Origin: Neobacillus sp. PS3-40
GTDB lineage: Bacteria > Bacillota > Bacilli > Bacillales > Cytobacillaceae
Assembly (NCBI RefSeq): GCF_030915485.1
Contig: NZ_CP133266.1
Span: 3,228,001-3,292,000 of the forward strand
Length of the DNA: 64,000 nt
Direction: 5' to 3'
Below are positions 16,395 through 25,074 of the stretch, in pieces. Under the pieces are notes generated by a model. It saw only the letters and a list, made by a program, of their open reading frames with translations. It made no database searches and was not told the DNA's origin. The first letter of the stretch is position 1, and the number at the start of each line of letters is the position of its first letter. The translations under genes were made by a program, and so were the position numbers.

Positions 16395-16745
16395 AAAGTA
16401 GAAAGGTCTGAAAAACAATTAATAAATAAACTACAAATTCAAAAATTTACTGGGTATACACGAGAGTTAATTGAACAAGATTTTTATGCAACTATGTTTC
16501 TTTCTAACATGAAAATAAGAACTAAAAATTTGACTATATAGCGAATCGTACTATTCTTATCGGTAAATTAAAAGATAAGCTTGTAAAAATCATTTTTGAA
16601 AAAGGTCAAAATGGAGGAAACAGATTTATAAAAAATTATTGATTGAAACCCAACAAAGTAGGAATCCATTACGCCATGGAAGAAAGTATATTCGTAAAAA
16701 GACAAGGTTACAGGCTAATAAAAATTGCTTAAACAAAAGAATTTG
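16395..16745 (+). pseudogene. C-terminal remnant of an IS4-family transposase
   Basis: One frame gives INKLQIQKFTGYTRELIEQD followed by FYATMFLSNM, the conserved C-terminal region after the catalytic Glu in IS4-type transposases. After stops and frame changes come LIGKLKDKLVKII and LRHGRKYIRKKTRLQANKNC, corresponding to the end of the same protein. Everything N-terminal is missing. The truncation coincides with the GC-rich repeat that abuts it at 16384. Confidence 0.8.
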
Positions 16746-16832
16746 TATTTAATAATTTAGCGGAGGTTTAAATCGGATAAAAGCAGATAGATACGATCAA
16801 TAACAACAAAAAAATAGGATAACATAGGGCGG

Positions 16833-16882
16833 TATAAATTTTTGTAAATTTATCATCTCCCAGGTATCCTATAATCTCTATC
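16833..16882 (+). repeat. IS4-like right end
   Basis: AAATTTTTGTAAATTTATCA followed by TCTCCCAGG lies about 90 bases after the transposase remnant and matches the solo copy at 9449-9495. Probably the right terminus of the decayed IS4 element. Confidence 0.55.
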
Positions 16883-16890
16883 TTGGGTAT

Positions 16891-16940
16891 TAAAAAAGAT
16901 GACCCTAAAATTTAATAGTGAATTTTTAGTCGTCTTTTTG
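16891..16940. repeat. Hairpin shared with 25023-25071
   Basis: AAAAAAGATGACCCTAAAAT pairs with ATTTTTAGTCGTCTTTTT. Almost the same hairpin stands at 25023-25071, in both cases upstream of a GC-rich repeat copy. Confidence 0.6.
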
Positions 16941-17008
16941 ATTAAATAGGGGCTATTATCCTTTTTTTTCATTACTATGTTAAAAACTAATGTTAATTTT
17001 GACACACT

Positions 17009-17080
17009 GTTGATTGGAGCGGAAGATGCGAGACTCCTGCGGGAGTACGGGGCTGGGAAGACCCCGCAGGCGCTAGAGCG
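17009..17080 (+). repeat. GC-rich palindromic repeat, left half (split by a MITE)
   Basis: GTTGATTGGAGCGGAAGATG through GCAGGCGCTAGAGCG. The right half continues at 17282-17340. The break is at the central hairpin GGCGCT-AG-AGCGCC. Confidence 0.85.
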
Positions 17081-17271
17081 AGGGCACTGAAAATGTCCAA
17101 GAAATTTTGAGAAAAGCAAATTCCTGAAAAACCCATCCCCACTTTCAGTTTAAAAATGACGGTTAAATCGGACTGAACCCTCCACTTCAATAAAGAAAAA
17201 CGGCGTTATTTTGGGATTGCGTTTTTCTAAAAACATCATTTTAAATAGAAAAGCACTTTTTCAGTGGCTTA
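17081..17271. mobile_element. 191-bp MITE with IS1182-type ends
   Basis: Left end AGGGCACTGAAAATGTCC, right end (reverse complement) TAAGCCACTGAAAAAGTGC: both share the CACTGAAAA core of the IS at 7636. Flanked by exact copies of CGCTAGAGCG (17071-17080 and 17272-17281). No coding capacity. An internal hairpin AGAAAAACGGCG/TGCGTTTTTCT lies near the right side. The empty site is the centre of the GC-rich repeat. Confidence 0.85.
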
Positions 17272-17281
17272 CGCTAGAGCG

Positions 17282-17340
17282 CCGAGGAGGCTCCCCGAAC
17301 CGCCCGCGGAAAGCGAAGCATCCTGGAGTGGAAATCAACA
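17282..17340 (+). repeat. GC-rich palindromic repeat, right half
   Basis: CCGAGGAGGCTCCCCGAACC to GTGGAAATCAACA. Followed at 17366-17386 by GAAGACTTTTTCTTTGCACTC, again similar to an inverted IS1182-type end. Confidence 0.8.
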
Positions 17341-17434
17341 GACAAGCTTCAAAGAACGTTACATGAAGACTTTTTCTTTGCACTCCTATATGGTTTGTCT
17401 ACCATATGAGCATAACAAACAGTGATATATCAAT

Positions 17435-17473
17435 AAAAAACAGCATACCAATTTGTATGTTAATTGATATGCT
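17435..17473 (-). terminator. Terminator of CorC copy 2
   Basis: Minus strand AGCATATCAA...TTGGTATGCT followed by GTTTTTT. Confidence 0.75.
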
Positions 17474-17522
17474 AATTCCTAGGCTATTTGAAATGTTTCT
17501 CCACAAAAACGGAACTACTTGC

Positions 17523-18827
17523 TTATAAAGGTGGTGCTTCCGCTTTTCTTACCTCAATATACATTATATGATGGCCTTCATTTTCGTTTATTTGGAAAAT
17601 GAACCCTTCTTTTTCAATTGTATCACCCTTTTGAACATCAAATTTTTGGGTTAGAAACCATCCTCCAATTGTATCTAAATCTTCTTCCTCAAGTGTAGTA
17701 CCCAGAAGATCGTTTACATCCTCAATAAGAACTTTTGCGTCTAGAATATAGTGGCCTTCATCTTTTTTCTGGATAAGTGGGAGCTCGTCAATATCGAATT
17801 CATCTCGAATTTCACCAACTATTTCCTCTAGAATATCCTCGACAGTTACAATACCTGCTGTCCCACCGTATTCATCAGATAGAATGGCCATGTGGGAGCG
17901 GCTCTTTTGTAGTTTTAGTAACAGTTCGTGAATGGGAATGGTTTCAAGTACATGAATAACTGGTTTAATATATGGAATCAATGGGTTTTCATCTGTGCAG
18001 TTTTGATCGATGCAATCTGTCAAAACTTCTTTAATATTGACAATCCCCAAAATGCTATCTTTATCACCATCAATAATTGGATATCGAGTATATCTTTCCG
18101 CCTTTATTGTATCGAAAATTTCTCTCATGGTTGAATCCTTCGATAAGGTGATGATTTCCGTTCGCGGCACCATTATTTCCTTAGCAATCCGGTTATCAAA
18201 TTCAAAAATATTATTAACATACCTATATTCCGATTGATTTATTTCCCCACTTTTATAACTTTCTGATAGAATCATTCGTAGTTCTTCTTCTGAAAGAACC
18301 ATTTCCTGTTCAGAAGCTGGTTTAACACCGAACATTCCTGTGATAAATCGAGCTGATCGATTTAAAATCCAAATAAATGGATACATGATTTTATAAAATA
18401 AGATGAGAGCAGGAGCGAATAGCAACATGATTCTTTCCGCTTTTTGAATAGCAAACGTTTTAGGTGCTAATTCCCCAATGACAACATTGAAAAAAGTAAT
18501 AATTATAAAAGCAATAATAAAAGAAAGAATATTTTTTAATGATTGCGGTATATTTATTTGCTCGAAAACCGGTCCTAATATTTTTTGGATTGTTGGTTCA
18601 CCAAGCCATCCTAATATTAAGGATGTTATTGTAATTCCAACTTGAGTAGCTGATAAGTAACCATCCAAATTGGTAATGACCTTTTTTGCAGATTCGGCTT
18701 CTTTATTTCCTTCCGATAACAGTTGATCAATTCTAGTTGTGCGAACCTTTATCATGGCAAACTCTGAGGAAACAAAGAATGCAGTAAAGGCGATGAGAAT
18801 TGCAATTATGAATAAATTTAAAATCAT
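17523..18827 (-). CDS. CNNM/CorC-type magnesium exporter (MpfA/YhdP-like), copy 2
   Basis: A 434-residue paralogue of the protein at 14054-15406, with the same order of domains: DUF21 membrane domain (about 1-180), CBS pair from [15 protein letters not shown], then CorC_HlyC. The blocks [13 protein letters not shown] and [19 protein letters not shown] are identical or nearly so in both. It lacks the roughly 15-residue polar tail of copy 1. ATG 18827 with TAAGG upstream lies in the 3' arm of a hairpin. The two copies are separated by 2.1 kb full of mobile debris and the merR remnant, which suggests an old tandem duplication. Confidence 0.88.
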   Translation of the reverse strand: MILNLFIIAILIAFTAFFVSSEFAMIKVRTTRIDQLLSEGNKEAESAKKVITNLDGYLSATQVGITITSLILGWLGEPTIQKILGPVFEQINIPQSLKNILSFIIAFIIITFFNVVIGELAPKTFAIQKAERIMLLFAPALILFYKIMYPFIWILNRSARFITGMFGVKPASEQEMVLSEEELRMILSESYKSGEINQSEYRYVNNIFEFDNRIAKEIMVPRTEIITLSKDSTMREIFDTIKAERYTRYPIIDGDKDSILGIVNIKEVLTDCIDQNCTDENPLIPYIKPVIHVLETIPIHELLLKLQKSRSHMAILSDEYGGTAGIVTVEDILEEIVGEIRDEFDIDELPLIQKKDEGHYILDAKVLIEDVNDLLGTTLEEEDLDTIGGWFLTQKFDVQKGDTIEKEGFIFQINENEGHHIMYIEVRKAEAPPL

Positions 18828-18866
18828 TTAATACCTTACATACGGTAAGGATTCACCTCCACGAAG
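18826..18866 (-). promoter_or_regulatory. Hairpin and start-stop codon pair in front of CorC copy 2
   Basis: Minus strand GTGGAGGTGAATCCTTACCG followed by TATGTAAGGTATTAA and the ATG. CCTTAC pairs with GTAAGG. A minimal frame ATG-TAA sits in the loop and 3' arm, behind the strong GGAGGTG. The matching element in front of copy 1 argues for a conserved control element. Confidence 0.5.
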
Positions 18867-18940
18867 GTTTTTCTTATTTATCTATTATAACCTCATTTTC
18901 CAATTTTCACTTACAATTTACTTAGTAATGAAATTATCTA

Positions 18941-18970
18941 GTAAAAAAATAAAAGCCGCCTTCTCGGCAG
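18941..18970 (-). terminator. Terminator of the acetyltransferase gene
   Basis: Minus strand GCTGCC-GAGAA-GGCGGC followed by TTTTATTTTTTT. Confidence 0.75.
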
Positions 18971-19015
18971 CATACACCTTTTGTATCTTTTTCTGAATTC
19001 ACTATATGAAACGAG

Positions 19016-19570
19016 TTATGGATTTAAAATCTTATTCCAGTCTCTTGAGAGCATTCCGTAAATAATCAAATCATGAAAGTGATTGTGTAATTGTTCTCCA
19101 TCTCTAATTTTCCCTTCTTTAACAAACCCAAGCCTTTCCGGAATGGCTCTGCTTTTGATATTCTTTTCACCACAACGAATCTCAACTCGATTTAAGCCCA
19201 ATTCAAAAAAAGCGTAATTTAATAAAGCTTGAACGGACCTCGTCATAATTCCATGGCCTTCAGCATTTGCTGCAAGATAATAGCCAATGCTGGTTTGTTT
19301 ATTGTACCAATCAATTTGGGTTAGGCCGATTGAGCCTACAAGGTTATCATTATAAATAATTCCCGCGTTGAATCCGTTATTTTCTGCAAATTGTTGAAGC
19401 CAAATAGGGATGATGGAATCGAATTGATACTTAGAGTGCATATTTTCTACCCATGGAAGCCATTCATTCAGATGAATTCGATTATCTTCAACTAACTGAA
19501 AAAGATTTGGAGAATGATGAGGCTGAAATAATTGAATCTCAATTTCCTGATCTACCTTTATTGTAAACAT
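19016..19570 (-). CDS. GNAT N-acetyltransferase, RimJ/RimL-like
   Basis: A 184-residue GNAT protein of the RimJ/RimL (YdaF-like) branch, which acetylates N-terminal or small-molecule amines using acetyl-CoA. Visible marks: LNEWLPWVEN near the N-terminus, then VGSIGLTQIDWYNKQTSIGY, the GHGIMTRSVQALLNYAF helix that holds the pyrophosphate loop, and SRAIPERLGFVKEG. Start set at ATG 19570, behind TAGGAGAT; an upstream in-frame extension to 19657 crosses the terminator of the preceding gene and is not coding. Substrate unknown. Confidence 0.85.
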   Translation of the reverse strand: MFTIKVDQEIEIQLFQPHHSPNLFQLVEDNRIHLNEWLPWVENMHSKYQFDSIIPIWLQQFAENNGFNAGIIYNDNLVGSIGLTQIDWYNKQTSIGYYLAANAEGHGIMTRSVQALLNYAFFELGLNRVEIRCGEKNIKSRAIPERLGFVKEGKIRDGEQLHNHFHDLIIYGMLSRDWNKILNP

Positions 19571-19634
19571 AGACAAATCTCCTAATAATGTTTTAGTTTT
19601 ACAAACATCATATGCAGGTCTATTAAAGAGTTTT

Positions 19635-19668
19635 ACAAAATAAAATCCCGGCTTCAAAAAGTCGGGTT
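19635..19668 (-). terminator. Terminator of the split histidine kinase
   Basis: CCCGACTT-TTTG-AAGCCGGG followed by ATTTTATTTT on the minus strand. Confidence 0.8.
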
Positions 19669-19681
19669 CAGCTTTTGTATA

Positions 19682-20818
19682 TTACTCTTTATTCTCAACT
19701 GCAATAGGTAATTTGATGGTAAAAGTAGTTTTTTTGGGGATGGAGTAGCATGTTAGCTCTCCTTTGTGTTTTTCAATAATTTCTTTGCAAACAAACAATC
19801 CTAGTCCTGTACCAAGCTTTTTTGTTGTGAAGAAAGGTTCAAATATCGTTTTTCGCAATTCCTCAGGAATCATTTGGCCGTTATTAGTAATTTCAATATT
19901 TATATGTCTATCATCAATGTAGCTTTTAATGATTATCGTGGGCTTGAAGTTTTGATGGTGTCCAAGTACATCAATGGCGTTAAAGATAATATTGATGAAA
20001 ACCTGTCTGATCTCATCAGCATAACCATATAAAGGTATATTTTCAGTAAGCCTTTTGATAACTTTTACTTTTCCGTCAAGAATGCTCGGATAGAGAAAGT
20101 TTAATACTTCTTCAATCAAATGATTAAGTTCAAAACTATTTTTTTCCTTTCCGATTAATTCTTTTTTTGATAATAAAAGAAATTGAGAAATCCGGAAATT
20201 AAGCTAATCTAACTCACTGGAGATGATCTCTAAATACTTCATGTTAGGATAATCTGCCTTTAGTAATTGAATGAACCCTTGAATTGAAGTAAGTGGATTC
20301 CTAAATTCGTGGATAAAGCTTGACGTCATTTGACCTAGAAGAGTTAAGCGATCCTGGTGGGTTGAATCAATAAATTGTGTTTTTTCTAGAATGATTTTAT
20401 CCTTAGCTTCTGCGTAATGGGTGACAGCAAAAAATAGAAATTTATCAAAACAATTATTAATTAAATTAATTGCTTCCTGCATCTCTTCCCATGTCAATCC
20501 AAGCTTACTTAAATAACTATGAAAAAGGGTTCTGCCGAGATTTACATTATAGACAAAATCTCCTATATTAATATCGGCCTTAACTCTTTCCGAAGCCACT
20601 TCAAGCGCATGTTTTTCAATTAAATCTAAATGTTCATTACCTGGCATTTTAAAAACTGTGAGCACAACATCAAGAAACTTTTCGCCGTTTAAAGGGATTT
20701 TCTCCTTAAAGGGGTCATCATTTGAAAAGATAATTAACTCATTCCAGTCAGTTAATATATTCCATTTATACTTTATATATAGATCAAATAAATCGGATTT
20801 TCTTGTTTCGGTTAACAT
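19682..20818 (-). pseudogene. Sensor histidine kinase interrupted by one in-frame amber codon
   Basis: Reads continuously as 378 residues apart from TAG at 20204-20206. Residues 1-165 are a helical sensor region (LGLTWEEMQEAINLINNCFD), similar to RsbRD-type N-terminal domains. Next comes the phosphoacceptor region SSFIHEFRNPLTSIQGF, then past the stop LNFRISQFLLLSKKELIGKE, and a complete ATPase domain (N-box NIIFNAIDVLGH, FFTTKKLGTGLGL). Both halves look intact, so the lesion is recent or the codon is miscalled. If real, two pieces may be made: ATG 20119 could restart the ATPase half. The kinase belongs to the soluble sporulation-type HisKA group; no response regulator gene is adjacent. Confidence 0.8.
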
Positions 20819-21064
20819 ACCAATTGCCTCCTACAATAATTCGAGCTTATCCAATAAGTAAATTAATTCGCTTATTAAAACATAAATCCTTTTAAAAATT
20901 TCAAAAATTTAAGTATAGTTGACATTATTTATAAATTATAGAAAAAAGGTCATGAAAAATACTTATATAAAGGAAAGAAAAGGGGGAATTTCGCTACTTT
21001 TTCTTTACAGTATAAATAAATAGGTTTATTCAAATATTGGTCACAATTTAATTGTAACCAGTAG

Positions 21065-21113
21065 TGTAATTTAATGTTAAAATATAGATATATATAAAGA
21101 GAATCATTCTCAA
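21065..21113 (+). promoter_or_regulatory. feo promoter region with Fur box
   Basis: GAGAATCATTCTC at 21099-21111 is a perfect 6-1-6 inverted repeat that fits the Fur operator pattern. It lies just downstream of an AT-rich -10-like TTAAAATATA and about 27 bases before the feoA start, so Fur-Fe would block transcription. Ferrous-iron uptake operons are standard Fur targets. Confidence 0.8.
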
Positions 21114-21138
21114 TTAACGGATTCAAAGGGTGATATAC

Positions 21139-21363
21139 ATGTTCGGTAAGTTAAAAGCGGGAGATAAAGGAAAAATAATCGATATATCTCATGTCGGACG
21201 TCTTGTTCAAAGACGGCTGCTTGACCTAGGTTTTACGGAAGGTTCAGAAATTTGTGTGAAATGCGTCATGCCATTTGGGGGGCCAATAATAATAGAATCC
21301 TCTGGTCAGTGCATTGGAATTCGCCTTCATGAAGCAGATCGAATTGAATTGGAGAGGTTATAA
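21139..21363 (+). CDS. feoA: Ferrous iron transport protein A
   Basis: A 74-residue SH3-like protein (LKAGDKGKIIDISHVGRLVQ, RRLLDLGFTEGSEI, CIGIRLHEADRIEL), the cytoplasmic partner of FeoB. ATG 21139 fits the AAAGGG site; the in-frame GTG at 21130 overlaps it. The stop TAA shares one base with the feoB ATG, so the pair should be translationally coupled. Controlled by the Fur box at 21099. Confidence 0.93.
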   Translation: MFGKLKAGDKGKIIDISHVGRLVQRRLLDLGFTEGSEICVKCVMPFGGPIIIESSGQCIGIRLHEADRIELERL

Positions 21364-23366
21364 TGGAGATCGCTCTTATTGGAAACCCCAATACTGGGAA
21401 AACTTCATTGTTTAATAATTTAACAGGTTCCTATGAATATGTAGGAAATTGGAGTGGCGTTACAGTTGAAAAGAAAGTGGGCTTATTTAAAAATAATATT
21501 GGGAGATTGGTTGATTTACCTGGTGTGTACACACTTAACCCGCTTTCAAAGGATGAAGGGGTTGTAACTTCCTTTTTTCTAAATGAATCGGTTGATAGGT
21601 TGCTCAATATTTTAGATGCCTCCCAACTAGAACGGAATTTGCATTTAACGATCCAAATACTTGAATTTGAAAAGCCTGTACTTATTGGTCTGAATATGAT
21701 TGATGTTGCGGGAAAACGGGGTATTCATATTGATTCAAATAAGCTTTCTGAGATTTTGGGCATTCCTGTCATTCCTGTCGTAGCAAGAAGTGGGAAGGGA
21801 TGTGACCAGCTTGTTAAGGTTATTTCCAAAGAAGTTCCACAAGTAAACCAAAAAAGCCTTGTTTATTACGGGAAGGAAATGGAAGAAGCCATTTCGAACC
21901 TTTCAGGGGAATTGGTTGGAGTGACCAATCACTCTCATAGATGGCTTGCCATTCAATGGTTTGAAGGGAACCAATATGTGAAAGATTATTTGTATAAAAT
22001 TGTACAACCTACTAAACTTGATTCTATTTATCTAAATCTAGAATCTAAGATGCAAGAGCAATATAATTCCAAGACACTTGCTCATTTTATTTATTTAAAA
22101 AGAAAAGAAGCAATCATCAGAGTAGTTTCCGAATCAGTTAGGAAAAGCTCTACTACGACTCCATTGACTGAAAAAATAGATTTAGTTGTAACGAATAAAT
22201 TTTTTGGTATGCCAATCTTTTTACTCCTAATGTATTGCATGTTTATGCTAACATTCGATTGGCTTGGAACTCCTCTTTCTAATTTGCTTGATTTATTTTT
22301 ATCAGGTCCTGTAACAGAAGGATTTGAGAAATTTTTAAGTATTGTCAATGCTTCGGAGTTTATTCATGCCTTAATTATAAATGGATTAGTGGCAGGCGTA
22401 GGTGGAGTACTAGTATTTGTTCCGCAGATCTTTATCCTATTCTTTTTTATTTCCTTATTAGAAGATTCCGGCTATATGGCAAGAGTGGCTCTCGTTATGG
22501 ACCGAATTATGGAATCAGTAGGGTTAAACGGCAAGGCATTTATTCCAATGATGATTGGATTTGGTTGTAATGTTCCTGGAATCATGGCAGCAAGAACGAT
22601 TGAAACACCACGAGAAAGGCTGTTAACAATCCTGTTAACACCCCTAATGTCATGTTCAGCCCGTTTGCCTGTGTATGCATTATTTGTCGGTGGCTTTTTT
22701 GCCGGGAATAAAGCATTAGTTGTATTAAGTCTTTATGTACTGGGCATTGTCGTTGCCTTAATCTTAGCAAAAATCTTTTCATCGACACTGCTGAAATCGG
22801 AGACATCATTGTTTGTAATTGAACTTCCACCATACCGAGTGCCACAATTTCAGTCGTTAAGGAAAAGTACATGGGATAAAGGGAAAGGCTTTGTAAAGAA
22901 GGCAGGGACATTTATCTTTGCTGGGTCAGTATTTATTTGGCTTTTATCCTACGTAGGACCAAGTGGAATAAAGGTGGATATGGATAATAGTTATTTAGCA
23001 GCAATAGGAAATGTTATCGCTCCGATATTACGGCCAATTGGTTTTGGCACATGGCAAGCCTCAGCCTCTTTAATAACAGGTTTTTTGGCGAAAGAATCTA
23101 TTATCTCTACCATGAACATTATCTATTTTGTTCCTAAAGGCGGAAGCCTACAAGGATTATTAACGGATTACTATACACCACTTGCTGCATACAGTTTTAT
23201 GGTGTTTATCCTTCTTTATATACCTTGTCTAGCAACAGTTGCGACAATTTATAAGGAAACAGCTTCTAAGAAATGGACTGCTTTTTCGATTGTTTATGCT
23301 CTGGCGCTTGCTTATATTTTATCGTTTGTTATCTATCAAGGAGGCAAGTTGATCGGGCTTGTCTGA
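21363..23366 (+). CDS. feoB: Ferrous iron transporter B
   Basis: A 667-residue ferrous iron permease with a cytoplasmic N-terminal G domain (G1 GNPNTGKTS at 7-15, G3 DLPG, G4 NMID) and a helical regulatory segment to about residue 270. The C-terminal half is a multi-helix membrane domain with the two Gate motifs (GFGCNVPGIMAART and the later GFLAKESIISTMN). Length and domain order are normal. It is the middle gene of a three-gene Fur-controlled operon. Confidence 0.95.
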   Translation: MEIALIGNPNTGKTSLFNNLTGSYEYVGNWSGVTVEKKVGLFKNNIGRLVDLPGVYTLNPLSKDEGVVTSFFLNESVDRLLNILDASQLERNLHLTIQILEFEKPVLIGLNMIDVAGKRGIHIDSNKLSEILGIPVIPVVARSGKGCDQLVKVISKEVPQVNQKSLVYYGKEMEEAISNLSGELVGVTNHSHRWLAIQWFEGNQYVKDYLYKIVQPTKLDSIYLNLESKMQEQYNSKTLAHFIYLKRKEAIIRVVSESVRKSSTTTPLTEKIDLVVTNKFFGMPIFLLLMYCMFMLTFDWLGTPLSNLLDLFLSGPVTEGFEKFLSIVNASEFIHALIINGLVAGVGGVLVFVPQIFILFFFISLLEDSGYMARVALVMDRIMESVGLNGKAFIPMMIGFGCNVPGIMAARTIETPRERLLTILLTPLMSCSARLPVYALFVGGFFAGNKALVVLSLYVLGIVVALILAKIFSSTLLKSETSLFVIELPPYRVPQFQSLRKSTWDKGKGFVKKAGTFIFAGSVFIWLLSYVGPSGIKVDMDNSYLAAIGNVIAPILRPIGFGTWQASASLITGFLAKESIISTMNIIYFVPKGGSLQGLLTDYYTPLAAYSFMVFILLYIPCLATVATIYKETASKKWTAFSIVYALALAYILSFVIYQGGKLIGLV

Positions 23367-23385
23367 TTTGAAAGAGGTGGAACAA

Positions 23386-23535
23386 TTGATTGCGAGTATT
23401 TTGATAGGTGGCTTGATTTTTGGCTATGCTAGTTATGCACTCGTCCGATTTATCAAAAGATCCAAAAAAGGTAAATGCGCTGCTTGTGATCTCCGGAAGT
23501 CTTGTAAAAGTCAATGTGGAATTCCGCCTAAATAA
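23386..23535 (+). CDS. FeoB-associated Cys-rich membrane protein
   Basis: A 49-residue protein: one N-terminal membrane helix (ASILIGGLIFGYASYALV), a basic stretch RFIKRSKKG, and a cysteine cluster KCAACDLRKSCKSQCG. This is the typical small partner encoded after feoB in Firmicutes and Bacteroidetes. The start is TTG 23386 behind AGAGGTGG; it begins 20 bases after feoB. The role (iron handling or FeoB stability) is not established. Confidence 0.88.
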   Translation: MIASILIGGLIFGYASYALVRFIKRSKKGKCAACDLRKSCKSQCGIPPK

Positions 23536-23543
23536 AGAGGATC

Positions 23544-23576
23544 AAAACTGCTACATAAAAGTAGCAGTTTTTTTAG
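23544..23576 (+). terminator. Terminator of the feo operon
   Basis: AAAACTGCTAC-ATAAAA-GTAGCAGTTTTTTT. Confidence 0.92.
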
Positions 23577-23594
23577 TGATATACACTTTAATTT

Positions 23595-23623
23595 CTAGTG
23601 ATATATGTGTAAAATTACACTAG
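23595..23623. promoter_or_regulatory. Nested palindromes, probable operator of the XRE gene
   Basis: CTAGTG...CACTAG encloses a second inverted repeat GTGTAA-AA-TTACAC. A third related half, TAGTGATATACACT, lies at 23576-23589. Located between the feo terminator and the regulator start, as expected for autoregulation. Confidence 0.5.
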
Positions 23624-23646
23624 ATAGCTTGAAGGAAGGTTTTCTT

Positions 23647-24111
23647 GTGACAAGAGATGAAATAATATTAATTGTTTCTGAAAAACTTCGATTGATACGA
23701 ACAGAAGCCGGTTATACACAGGATAAAATGGCGGATATTGTTGGATTGTCAAAAAAGACTCTAGTGCAAATTGAAAAAGGGAGAGTACTAGCTAACTGGT
23801 CGGTAGTTGTATCTATTTGTGCACTATTCAGAGAAACAGAAACAGTACAATTTTTGTTTGGAAATGAACCAATTGAAGTATTAGAAACTGTTGCCCGTGA
23901 GGGAATTGATGTTCGAAAGAGAAAAATCTTTGGTGGTCGAATTTGGTGGAGAGAACTTTCAAGGAAAAACGGATTTATCCTCCAACAGAATATACTTAGT
24001 AAGCATTTTCGAATCGTTGATGAAGATAATTATCGAGTATTTAGCAGTCTCGATGAACGGTATTCAAAATTGCGCTTTAAAGAATTGACGAAAACAAATA
24101 GTAAGAATTGA
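23647..24111 (+). CDS. XRE-type helix-turn-helix regulator
   Basis: A 154-residue protein. The N-terminal 60 residues form an XRE domain (LRLIRTEAGYTQDKMADIVG, LSKKTLVQIEKGR). The C-terminal half has GGRIWWRELSRKNGFILQQN, a pattern also present in other Bacillus XRE proteins that I cannot assign a function to. The start is GTG 23647, seven bases after AAGGAAGG; an upstream ATG at 23605 lies within the operator palindrome. Monocistronic. Confidence 0.82.
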   Translation: MTRDEIILIVSEKLRLIRTEAGYTQDKMADIVGLSKKTLVQIEKGRVLANWSVVVSICALFRETETVQFLFGNEPIEVLETVAREGIDVRKRKIFGGRIWWRELSRKNGFILQQNILSKHFRIVDEDNYRVFSSLDERYSKLRFKELTKTNSKN

Positions 24112-24159
24112 AAAGGCGGGGGAGACCTCGTCTTTTCATTTTTGTTTAATAAGGGATTA

Positions 24160-24270
24160 TAAAGTGTTTTTCATCTAATGGTTGTGTTAAAGCTCATTGT
24201 GGATTTTGCCACTATGTAGATTAGTGCTTCTTGAGTGGAAATCAATAGGCAAATTTAACAAAGCCTATCT
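24160..24270 (+). repeat. Degenerate GC-rich repeat with internal deletion
   Basis: GTGTTAAAGCTCATTGTGGA followed by TTTTGCCACT is the AT-rich left flank, and GAGTGGAAATCAATAGGCAA is the right flank; the GC-rich centre is almost gone. No gene in the remaining gap (24112-24441). Confidence 0.55.
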
Positions 24271-24441
24271 AAATAAAAGAATAACGATGAGGGAATAGTA
24301 GTCAATATCTGGATTTAGTCAAAAATATCCCACTTACAAAAGTGAATGTTTTGTTAGGATTTTAAGACTTTTTTAAAACTAGTGTGATATTCTTGCTGAG
24401 ATTGTTAATTTTTACTATCTGTAGATAAAGGAGATAATTAA

Positions 24442-24924
24442 ATGATTAAAGAAGCATTCTCACATATTCACCCCATTATGGTGCATTTCCCTATTGCACT
24501 AATAATTATTGCAACCTGTTATGATTTATTTATTGTATTCGCGAAAAGGAAGCTTTCACCAAGACAAGGATTTTGGCTATGGCTCATTGCCTTTATATTT
24601 GCTTGGATTGCTGTTATGACAGGGCCTGATGAGGACGCAAGAGGAAATACTAATATTTTCCACTTGCATGAAAACTTGGCCCATTACACGACCATTTTAG
24701 CCTTCCTTATCGTAGCTCTTCGATTTTTCTTTTTGGTCAAAAAGAAGGAGTTTATCCGACTCACCCTAATTATTTATTGTATTTTAATAGTGATTTGTAC
24801 AGTTGGGATTTTATCGACTGGATATTTTGGAGGTAAAATGGTTTATGATCAGGGGGTTGGTGTGAAAATGCATGGTAAGTATGTCAATCCACCTAAGCCT
24901 GGGAAATACCATATGGGCGATTAA
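24442..24924 (+). CDS. DUF2231 membrane protein
   Basis: A 160-residue protein with four membrane helices and the DUF2231 marks: HPIMVHFPIAL in the first helix, a central LHENLAHYTT, and GYFGGKMVYDQGVGV near the end. Conserved histidines in or near the helices suggest haem or metal binding, which is an inference. AAGGAGAT precedes the ATG. Monocistronic, between two repeat-filled gaps. Confidence 0.85.
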   Translation: MIKEAFSHIHPIMVHFPIALIIIATCYDLFIVFAKRKLSPRQGFWLWLIAFIFAWIAVMTGPDEDARGNTNIFHLHENLAHYTTILAFLIVALRFFFLVKKKEFIRLTLIIYCILIVICTVGILSTGYFGGKMVYDQGVGVKMHGKYVNPPKPGKYHMGD

Positions 24925-25022
24925 TATGAATATAATCATGTTGTAACATGATAAAAACATCCTGGAAATACTAAGGGCACTGATATACTTACGTTTTTTT
25001 AAAAAGGACATATAGCTGTATT

Positions 25023-25071
25023 AAAAAAGACGACTCTAAAATTCAATGTGAATTTTAAGTCGTCTTTTTTA
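25023..25071. repeat. Hairpin shared with 16891-16940
   Basis: AAAAAAGACGACTCTAAAAT pairs with AATTTTAAGTCGTCTTTTTT. It may also terminate transcription from the DUF2231 gene. Confidence 0.65.
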
Positions 25072-25074
25072 CAT

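Noticed and set aside
16254-16541. Plus-strand open frame across the GC-rich repeat and IS4 debris
   Set aside because: The first half is the palindromic repeat, the second half the IS4 remnant; no ribosome binding site and no single protein family.
22582-22911. Minus-strand frame inside feoB
   Set aside because: Shadow of the feoB membrane domain, without a start signal.
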